64,000 nucleotides of DNA. Origin: Rattus norvegicus (lineage: Eukaryota; Chordata; Mammalia; Rodentia; Muridae). Below the pieces are notes generated by a model. It saw only the letters and a list, made by a program, of their open reading frames with translations. It searched no databases and was not told where the DNA came from. Below, in pieces: positions 56,701 through 64,000 of this stretch. The stretch covers positions 131,728,553 through 131,792,552 of the forward strand of contig NC_086024.1 of the NCBI RefSeq assembly GCF_036323735.1, in the 5' to 3' direction. How positions within the stretch are numbered: position 1 is the first letter of the stretch; every line of letters begins with the position of its first letter. The position numbers and the translations under genes were made by a program.

Positions 56701-57390
56701 TAGGGATGGGGCCTCCAGAGCCCCGCCCTAACCCATGCTGACTTTTGACCTCCATCTGATGCTGGTAACCCCGGTCTCTGAACTCAAGAAGTCACCTGCC
56801 CTGTGTCCAACACAGAAGACAGTGCTTCATGCACTCTCCCCGTTTTACACTCTTTCCACCCCACCTTCCTGGTGCCAGCTGGGTCCCTGCTCCAAACATT
56901 GCGACAGATCTATGAGCAGAATGGATCAGGTTCCACCGCCAAGATACAGACTTAAATAAAGATAGAGACTTAAATAAAGGAAGGGAGGGGGCACCAGGGA
57001 CTCCAAATGATTCCAAGGCTGTCTCAGCCCAACACAGCCATTCTCCGAGTCTAACGCTGAAGCTGGACGTTTAAAATTGATCATGGAGTTGTGGGATTAG
57101 GCTTTACAATGTGCGGCAAAGAATGGGAAGTGAACCAGAACACTGGATGGGACAGCCCGGATGCTCTGAAGCTATGCATAGACATAAGCAAAAGTGCGCA
57201 TGCGCTTGCCGCTACAAAGGCAGCAGGGCAGTCGAGGAGTCGCACCTATGTGCTTTCTACCTCTTCTGCATTCGATTTTTTTTTCTTTTAATGTAAAACT
57301 TCCAGCAAGGGAAGCAGTTCTCCCCAAGTCAACCTCATGCTAGTTTGTTACTGATTGTACCGCATGGATTGAAGAGGTAACATAAACACT
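56700..57390. other. Unique sequence
   Basis: A direct repeat of TAAATAAAGATAGAGACT-like wording near 56945-56982 is the only oddity. Nothing else recognised. Confidence 0.45.
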
Positions 57391-57574
57391 GAGGGGTTCT
57401 CAACCTTCCTTACGCTGCAACCCTCGACTACTATGCAATTATTTCGTTATTACTTCCTGACGGCAATTTTGCTACTGTTATCAATCTGATATGCAGAATA
57501 TCTGCTGCGTGACCTCTGTAAAAGGGCCACTGGACACACAAAGGGGGTCATGACCCACAGATTGAGAACCCCTG
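57391..57574 (+). mobile_element. URR1-like hAT non-autonomous DNA transposon
   Basis: Left end GAGGGGTTCTCAACC, interior 'TTGCTACTGTTATCAATC' and 'CTGATATGCAGAATATC', right end ATTGAGAACCCCTG. About 40 bases shorter than the other two copies. No clear target-site duplication remains. Confidence 0.85.
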
Positions 57575-57864
57575 GCTGAGCAGGCACCATGACTATTGGG
57601 CAAACGTGAGGCCTTGCGTTCAAGGGCCCGGAGCCCACATAAAAGCCTGGTGTGGCAGCATGAACTTGACACCCCAGTGCTAAGGGCGTGACAGTACAGA
57701 CAGATCCTAGGGACTCATCAACCAACCAGGTTACCTGGAACGGAACTGGGAGCTGCGGGTTCAAGGGGACTCCATCTCAAGAGTGTGCTGAAGAGTGACA
57801 GAGGAAGACACTCGGTGCCAACCTGTGTTCTCCAGAAGCACACACGTGACTTAGCACACCCATA

Positions 57865-57908
<44 letters not shown>

Positions 57909-58245
57909 TAGCTCACGTATAGTTTGTGGCAACACTAAGATTTGGCCTCTTAGTTCAGTAGAATAAAGTAAAAGTGGGTCATTTTCTAAACTGTGTCTGT
58001 GCACTAAAAGAAGTGCTAGGCTCTTAAGCAAGTGACCCCAGACCTGTGCCCAACCCTCTATTCCGGTGGAAGAAACTAATGAACATCAAAAGGACAGAAG
58101 AGGCCATCCAACCTGGATAACGATACTTGACTAAGCTCTGAAAGAGTCCAGTCCTGCCTGCCTAGCAGAGAAATAAAGGAAAAGGAAAGACCACCACGAA
58201 TGGCCAGTGATCACAGCTCAACATCTATACAAAACCAAAGCTGAA
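57575..58245. other. Unique sequence with B4-like wording and a CA microsatellite
   Basis: A CA run of about 20 units lies at 57867-57906. From 57590 to 57860 phrases such as CTTGCGTTCAAGGGCC, AAAGCCTGGTGTGGCAGC, ACCCCAGTGC and ACTCCATCTCAAGAG, CAGAGGAAGACACTCGGTGCC resemble a decayed B4 element in plus orientation. Confidence 0.5.
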
Positions 58246-58414
58246 TTATCCGTCATCATGAAGTTCCCGTACTGCCCCTCCCTCCTGCCCATGTGCAGGG
58301 AGTCTGGGAGCCAGCGCAATGAAGGATTTTATCTCTGAAGCAGAAGGAAAACTCGTGTCTACTTTGAGCCCAAATTGTTCAAGTCCCTTTCGATCAAGAC
58401 GTGGGGTCTGGAGG

Positions 58415-58575
58415 TCAGTGTTTGGGTGGGCAGACAGTGAGAGGCTGGGCGATGTCCTCCCGGCAGACAACGGTGTCAGGATGAGGATTCAGGAGTGTAT
58501 CCAGGATACGCCTGTACATGTGCTTCTCGGTCAGGATCTCAGTCACGATCTGCTGCATGATAGAGCTCTGAGAGC
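58415..58575 (-). pseudogene. Short coding-like frame, unrecognised (possible exon or pseudogene)
   Basis: On the minus strand an ATG at 58558 opens a 47-codon frame to a TGA at 58417-58415. The translation starts MQQIVTEILTEKHMYRRILD and reads on with ordinary soluble-protein composition. The frame is open nine codons further upstream, and an AG at 58577-58576 (ACACAG) could be a splice acceptor; a TGA lies just beyond it. Roughly 70% of codons end in G or C and six or more CpGs are kept, unlike the flanks. I do not recognise the family. It could be a terminal exon, a decayed processed pseudogene, or chance. No poly(A) signal is visible on this strand downstream. Confidence 0.3.
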
Positions 58576-58677
58576 CTGTGTTCAGTCAAAGCAGAGCCCC
58601 CGAGGGTCTGAAGAGCACCAGCTTCCAGAAGCAGCTGGGAAGTGGATGGGACCGGAGCCCTGTGGTACCAGTTGGTT

Positions 58678-58990
58678 GACCTCCTCCTGTTCTATTCCCT
58701 CCCCTCCTCTGTTCCCCTCCCTTCCCTTTCCCTTCTCCCCTCCCCTCTTCTTCCCTCCTCTCTCCTCCCTTCTCCCTCCTCTTCTTTTTCTTTTCTCCCC
58801 TCCCTGACTCTTGTCTCCTGCCTCTCCCAACCTCCCCATCCTTTCCTCTTTGCTACCCCACTCTGCCCCCTTCCTGTTCTCTCTTGGCCTCCCCTTCCCC
58901 TATCTCCATCCTCTTCCCCATAGTCCTCCCCTCTCCTGTTTTCCTTCTGTCTCTTCCTCCTGGTCCCCTCTTCCTGATGCTAATAAGAGT
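58678..58990. repeat. Polypyrimidine (CCCT/CTTC) tract
   Basis: About 300 bases dominated by C and T on the plus strand with loose CCCTTCC and CTCCTCC words. Long Pro/Ser/Leu or Gly/Arg/Glu frames across it are repeat translations. Confidence 0.9.
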
Positions 58991-60050
58991 GGCACCCAAG
59001 GCCCCCTGTGTCCTACCCAAGCACCCCTTACTGAGCATCATCCCTGGGCTCTATTGTTCTTTCTGGAGGGACAGAATGAGGAAAGGTTTTCTGTCCTTGG
59101 ATTTCAACTCAACTTGGAAATGTAGTAAAAAAAAAAAACCCAAACCAAGAATTTATCACAGCGCTCTTCAAAAATAGGTAAATCCAGCGAACGCCATTGT
59201 TTCTAGATCCAACAGGCCCAGCTGCCTGTTTGTCTCCTGTTTAGCTTTTGAACCACAAGCTCCCTACTCATCCAGATATTCAAGCCAAGAAAGTTTTGAA
59301 TTTTTCAAGACGAGCCGGTAGACAGGACACTACGTGAACAGCCAAGTAGCTTATGCCGAACCAACGCGCTCAGTTCACCATTTGTTTTAAGACAAAAGTA
59401 GAAGCGTTAGGGGGAGCAGAGTCTTCCGGAGGTCTATTCTGAGGCTGTAAGACTGGGGAGGAGAAGGCGTGACTGGCAAGCCTACCTGGTGTGTAATTCC
59501 AGATACAGCTGACCCGGTGATCCGAAGGCTTCTTTCAATTGTTTCTTTAACCCCCAACTCCCAGCACTCTCTCCATCTGGGAAACATAAAACAAACACAC
59601 AAAAAAGCGTGACTCAAAGGCCTGCCTCACCCTGCCGGTCTGGACACATAACCTCCCCGACCCCAGGAAAGGTGCTACTTCATGATGTCTGCAGTTTCTT
59701 TGGGCCTAAGAACTGGGCATCCCACAATGCTAGCATAGGCTTAGTTTTGCTGATTGGCCTTTCTGGCCTCTCTTTCTCCTGCTTCTCTCTTATTCAGCTT
59801 CCATTCCTGTCATGAGATGGCCGGCCTAGAACCTCACAGATTCACACCTCCCATTTCCCACAGGGTTGGGATAACAGGGCTTGGCTTGCAGTCTTTCCAT
59901 TGCTTTCTGCCCCTACTAGGGACAACTTTCTCTCCAACCAAATTTTCCTGAAGAGAAGATGAATTCACACATGCACTGCACCAGGTATGGAAGTGCAGTT
60001 TATAATCGTTTTGCATGCTGCTGCTTTGTTGGGAGGTCCCTGCCCTATCC
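58990..60050. other. Unique sequence
   Basis: CpGs persist at about 59280-59420 (GACGAGCCGG, TACGTGAAC, TGCCGAACCAACGCGC, AGCGTTAGG), but there is no motif cluster. An A-run at 59129-59140. No exon recognised. Confidence 0.45.
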
Positions 60051-60052
60051 CC

Positions 60053-60185
60053 CAGGTTGGGTGGTGGTATATTCCTATAATCTCTGCAGTCCAGAGACAG
60101 AGGCAGGAGGATGGGTTTGAGGCCAGCACAGTGTGTATAACAAGTTCCATCCAGGACAGGCAGGCTACATAGTAAGACCCTGTCA
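60053..60185 (+). mobile_element. B1 SINE
   Basis: 'TTGGGTGGTGGTATATTCC', 'CAGAGACAGAGGCAGGAGG', 'GAGGCCAGCACAGTGTG' and 'TACATAGTAAGACCCTGTC' cover the element. Its tail has become the GA-rich tract to 60252. Confidence 0.85.
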
Positions 60186-60186
60186 T

Positions 60187-60252
60187 GAGGAGAGGGTAAG
60201 GGGGAGAAGGAGAGAGGGAGGGGAAGAGGGAGGGGGAGAGGGAAGGAGGTGG
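60187..60252. repeat. GA-rich tract after a B1
   Basis: GGGAGAGGGA-type units to about 60252. Confidence 0.9.
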
Positions 60253-60354
60253 CAGGGAGGTGTGCTAGAGCCTGGGGAACAGTCACTGGGTTTGTACTTA
60301 GCACCCTAAAATGTTAGTGTACAGGGATATAGGGAATTTCATGGTTGGAGTATC

Positions 60355-60425
60355 TATCTTCTAAGCTGGAGAAACTGAGGCTAGCCAAAAGAAGGGACAG
60401 CTTCAAGGTCAGACCAGGCTCAGGA
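60355..60425 (+). mobile_element. MIR fragment
   Basis: 'GCTGGAGAAACTGAGGCTAG' followed by 'CAGCTTCAAGGTCAGACC' matches the MIR core in order. Confidence 0.5.
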
Positions 60426-60727
60426 CACCACTCAAAAATTTTGGAATTTGAGTCAGCATTCTTACTGCACTCCCAAGACAGTGTTGGCTCCAGGGTTCCT
60501 GTGACATTCGTTCTGTTTTCTGGTACAAACATCCTCGTTGTCTTCAATAACACAGTCACACAAATTGGTAGCTCTCGGGTCAAATTGCATTCTCTGGTTT
60601 CGTAGAGTCTGCTTAAAGGTGGTCACTTCACAACATTCTATAAGACGGCTCGCTCTGCTTACTATGTGTCAACTGTTTTCAGAGACCCCCTTTGATCTCT
60701 GAGCTAGGGATAAATATCACATTTGTA

Positions 60728-60728
60728 T

Positions 60729-60819
<91 letters not shown>
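60728..60819. repeat. (TG)n(AG)n compound microsatellite
   Basis: TG run to 60773, then an AG run to 60819. Confidence 0.98.
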
Positions 60820-60821
<2 letters not shown>

Positions 60822-60897
60822 ACAACAGTATGGGTGCACACATATATGTTCATGCTTGCACATGGAAGTCCAAATCCTCCTCATTTTCTCTCCATCT

Positions 60898-61115
60898 TGT
60901 ATTTTGAGGCTGGGTCTCTCTGTGAGACAAAAGCTCACCATTTGGGGCAGTCTATCTAGCCTGTTTGCTCAAGCAATTCCCTGTGGAGGTCTGCCAGGCA
61001 CTGGGATGATCGGTGGCCACCACCAAGCGCAGCGCCTGACTTTCCCCTAGGGTCTAGGGATATCAACTCACACTTACAGGACAGACACCTTTATCTGTTG
61101 AGCCATCACCCATTA
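60898..61115 (-). mobile_element. B4 SINE
   Basis: 'TATTTTGAGGCTGGGTCTC', 'GGCACTGGGATGATCGGTGG', 'TCTAGGGATATCAACTCAC' and 'TCTGTTGAGCCATCACCC' follow the reversed B4 consensus end to end. Confidence 0.85.
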
Positions 61116-61545
61116 TTATTCCTGACTTCTTTGAACATACAGTCAGCTGTACACAGGGAAGTGATCCTGAAAGGACGGAGAATGTGGCAGGCATATGGCT
61201 GGAGGGAGGGATTCGTAATACAGATGACAGATACATATTTATGCATTTGTACACATATGACATTTAATGACTAATTATTTTGCTGTGCACACAGACCCCT
61301 AACGTCTGGATGCTCTAATAGGCCTCTCATTGCACCAAGGCAGGACCTGGCCTCCCTTCCCTGGCTTCGGAGCCTGGTGCCCTCAACACCTGGAACCAAG
61401 TAGATGTGGGAAAGGACTTAGTCATAGAAACATCTGCTGCCTGCCCCCATTGCCTGCCAGAGGCGCGTGAAGCTATCATGCAGTGCGGCCTGTGGGAAGT
61501 TTCCACCAAGTGGCAGCTTCTCTGTCACTCCTCATCCTCTTCCTC
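61115..61545. other. Unique sequence
   Basis: Nothing recognised. Confidence 0.5.
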
Positions 61546-61547
61546 AT

Positions 61548-61642
61548 TGCTGTTTGTTCCAGACAGGCTCTCACTGCACAGCCTGGGCTAGCCTGCTCAT
61601 CTGCCCGATGAGATGACAGGTGCACACTTCCAGGCCTGACTC
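61548..61642 (-). mobile_element. Truncated B1-like SINE
   Basis: 'TTCCAGACAGGCTCTCACTG', 'AGCCTGGGCTAGCCTGCTC' and 'GATGACAGGTGCACACTTCC' match a reversed B1 with an internal deletion. Confidence 0.6.
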
Positions 61643-61797
61643 ACAAGCTCTTATCCCGAATCCTGGTCTTTATGAGGACATATTCTCGTTGGTCCTCCAC
61701 TTTGGGGGACTCACAGTGGAACCCAGTTTGGGATGCCAGGGGACATCGTGCTTTTCCCTGAAATGTCTCAGGGGACTTCCCAGAACAGGACTACCAA

Positions 61798-62025
61798 CTT
61801 CCTCTCCCCCTCCTCCTCCCCTCCTCCCCCTCTTCCTCCCTTCCTCTTCTTCCTCCTCCCCTGCTTCTCCCCTTCCTCCTCCCATCCTCCTCCTCCACCT
61901 CTTCTTCCTCCTCTGCCTCCTCTTCCCCCTCTTCTCCTCCTCCACCTCTTCTTCCTCCTCCTTTCCCTCCCTCCTCCTCCCCTTCTCTTTCTCCTCCCCC
62001 ACTCCCTTTCCTCTCTCTGGCCGTC
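61798..62025. repeat. Polypyrimidine (CCT)n tract
   Basis: About 225 bases of CCTCCT, CTTCCT and CCCCT words with almost no purines on the plus strand. Confidence 0.95.
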
Positions 62026-62074
62026 TCTCAGCACAGCAGAAGCCCACCTTGTGCCCGCCCTCTCCATGGTTCAG

Positions 62075-62440
62075 GCACACCTCTCTCCTCCAATAAACTG
62101 TTTGCATTCCATCTGGTGAGTGTTTGCTCCGAAGACATTTCCCTGTCAATCTCTCTCGCCACATTAAAAATCTGTCATTACGGTTGCGTCGCCGCCTGGC
62201 TCCTGAGATTTCTGACTGCTTTACTGCTCTCCTCATTTTTTCTCTCTTGCCGGCTACAGCCGAGAAGCAGAAATAAAGGTTTGTTGTTGAGACATGGCCG
62301 GGAGGGAAGTAGGAGGCGCACATCTGTCAAAGCATTACCTTTTTTCAACCAGGGATTAAGGTGTTTTACTGCACTGGCTGCCGAGCAGTCACACTGAATA
62401 AATTTTCTCGGTAGAACATAAAAATGAACTCATACATTTT
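62075..62440. promoter_or_regulatory. Candidate conserved non-coding element
   Basis: Directly after the polypyrimidine tract: CCTCCAATAAACTGTTTGC, GTCAATCTCTCTCGCC, ACATTAAAAATCTGTCATTACG, GGTTGCGTCGCCGCC, GCCGGCTACAGCCGAGAAG, CATGGCCGGGAGG, AGGCGCACATCTG, GGGATTAAGG, GCTGCCGAGCAG, TCTCGGTAG. Many CpGs and no transposon wording over 350 bases. Confidence 0.52.
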
Positions 62441-63735
62441 GAACCAAGTTTCCTTCTTTGGAGGCAGCCCGAGTCATGAAGCAGAGACTGCACAGGGGCC
62501 CTATGCAGCCAGGAAGTTTCTTGAGACCCACCCCACCTCCCACAAGAGCTGCATTATTTAAATGCCAGTGGAGGGGAGGGAAGCATCTGGATTGGTGGGA
62601 GACTTAGCTGGGGAATGCTTCCTGTGAGAAAACAGAAAGATCCCAGGCTTGGTGACTACAGGCTCTTCCCCTGCTAACTATGCTTTCCGAATGCATATCA
62701 CACAGTCCCTTCCCAGTGGCATCACTGGCTTTCCGAACTGCCCTGAAATCTTGCACTTTGCAGAGGCTGCTTCTGGGAGAGCTGTCCCTGCCACATCTGA
62801 GGCTCTTGTTGAACTCTGACCTTTGCACATGGGCTAGCCTGCTTGAGGTTCTGAAAGCTCACTTCAGTTGACCCTCTCTCCTGTAGAGGAGCAGAGGGGC
62901 ATAAAGAAAGGTTGGTTCAGGGAGGGCCTTGTCCAAGTTCTGGCTACCAGTGAACACAGACCTGGGATAGAGCCAGAGCTACATGTCCTCAAACATCATT
63001 CTGTTCTACAGAGGGGGCGGGACAGTAAGGAAAAGAGAAGAGCAGCAGCATCGTGTTCTGTGTGAGTGTGTGAGTGTATGTATGAGCATGCATGCGTGTG
63101 CACGTACGGACATGCATACACACACGTACACTAATGATCTATATTTATCTGGTACAGGAAATCTCCCTTTACCTGGTACAAAATGCTAGAGACTTTGCAA
63201 AGAACTTGTCCTCAGCCATGGCATTCGCTGGTCCTTCTATAAAACATTTATTTACTCATACCTGCCTGTCACTGCGCACTGGGCACACATTGTGAGCTCT
63301 GATGTCCTTCAGTGGCCCTGACAGAGAGACATGCTATGCTCCAGGAGCCCATTCATATCATTCATCAAAAGTGGAAGTTGTTCTTCCAGAGAGCAGGATG
63401 AGGGAGAACACACAGGGAGGGGCCAGTGTTATTTCGAAGAAGGTTGGGACAAGGCTATAGAATTCAAGGCTATAGAGTCCTTTGATAGAATTTGGTGACA
63501 TTGTCCCTAGTTTTCAAGAGGGACAAATGACCCACCAACTCTCACAGACCTTGGCTGGCTCCCAGAACCCAGAAGGGTTCCACCTAAGTACATCAGTCCC
63601 AATCCTGGGGCTACCACATAGGCATCCTATAGACAGAACCCTCACTACAGCTTTTCCCCCGTTTTTAAGGATCCGCCTTGTGTTTTGTCCAGGGCCACTT
63701 AGATCATGCAGGATATAGCTGGTTCTTTCCAGAAC
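62440..63735. other. Unique sequence
   Basis: A short GTGTGAGTGTATG tract near 63060. No repeat or exon recognised. Confidence 0.5.
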
Positions 63736-63737
63736 CT

Positions 63738-64000
63738 ATCAGAAGAGTTTCCCTCTTTCTGTTTCTATGATCAGACACCATGACCAGAAAGCAACTTAGA
63801 GAAGCAAGAAGGGTTTATTTGAGCTTATGGTTCTATAGGGATGAGAGTCTATCCTAGCAGGAAGACAGAGCAGCAAGAAGAAAAGTCTGGTGGCTGGAGC
63901 AGAGAGCTAAGAGTTCACATCTTCAAATGCAATCAAGGAGCAGAGGCCAAAGTGGAAGAAGCCCCCCTCCCCTAGACTTTAAACTCAAAGCTCATCTCCA
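63738..64000. mobile_element. Rodent interspersed repeat, cut by the window edge
   Basis: 'CTGTTTCTATGATCAGACAC', 'GAAGGGTTTATTTGAGC', 'GGATGAGAGTCTATCC' and 'GCTAAGAGTTCACATC' follow the same common rodent repeat as at 6430 and 47283. It runs off the right edge. Confidence 0.7.

Noticed and set aside
58319..58807. 162-codon plus-strand frame
   Set aside because: Runs antisense to the more coding-like minus-strand frame and ends in a polypyrimidine tract; no domain recognised.
61670..62323. 217-codon minus-strand and 158-codon plus-strand frames
   Set aside because: Arg/Glu/Gly or Pro/Ser/Leu strings over a CCT tract; no coding signal outside the tract.

Overview
This window reads as mammalian nuclear DNA from a murid rodent (mouse, rat or a close relative). 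The evidence is its repeat content: B1, B3 and B4 SINEs, Lx-type LINE-1 3' ends, MaLR-type solo LTRs, three copies of a rodent hAT element (URR1-like), and very long CA, GA, CTAT and GGA microsatellites. I cannot separate mouse from rat, and I cannot name the chromosome or a neighbouring gene.

I find no convincing protein-coding gene, no rRNA or tRNA gene, no CRISPR array and no prokaryotic features. Nearly all the long open frames are translations of simple repeats (His/Thr, Cys/Val, Ser/Leu or Arg/Glu strings) or old retrotransposon sequence. The one stretch that looks coding is a short minus-strand frame near 58.5 kb, a possible exon or decayed pseudogene of unknown identity.

Layout: 0-7 kb is repeat-rich (L1 fragments on both strands around a TG array, a B4 relic, a 500-bp CA minisatellite, a rodent interspersed repeat). 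At 8.15-8.77 kb lies an AT-rich, CpG-retaining block that looks like a conserved regulatory element. 9-31 kb is mostly unique or decayed sequence with LTRs, SINEs and large microsatellites. 31.4-37.2 kb is the most striking part: several homeodomain-site-rich blocks with almost no transposons. 37.9-39.4 kb is a minus-strand L1 3' UTR. 41.1-41.5 and 44.5-44.6 kb hold further regulatory-looking blocks, the second with a compact CCAAT/ATTA inverted repeat. 44.9-54.5 kb carries SINEs, LTRs and an 850-bp TATG/TGTA array with 128-bp higher-order units. 54.8-56.4 kb is a second cluster of regulatory-looking blocks. 56.4-64 kb mixes an L1 fragment, SINEs, polypyrimidine tracts, a further block at 62.1-62.4 kb and a truncated repeat at the right edge.

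The pattern (no genes, few young SINEs, many separate AT-rich blocks that keep CpGs and carry clusters of ATTA, PBX/HOX, TCF and POU-like sites) resembles a gene desert or large intron around a developmental transcription-factor gene. That is an inference: conservation cannot be seen from one sequence and needs a cross-species alignment.
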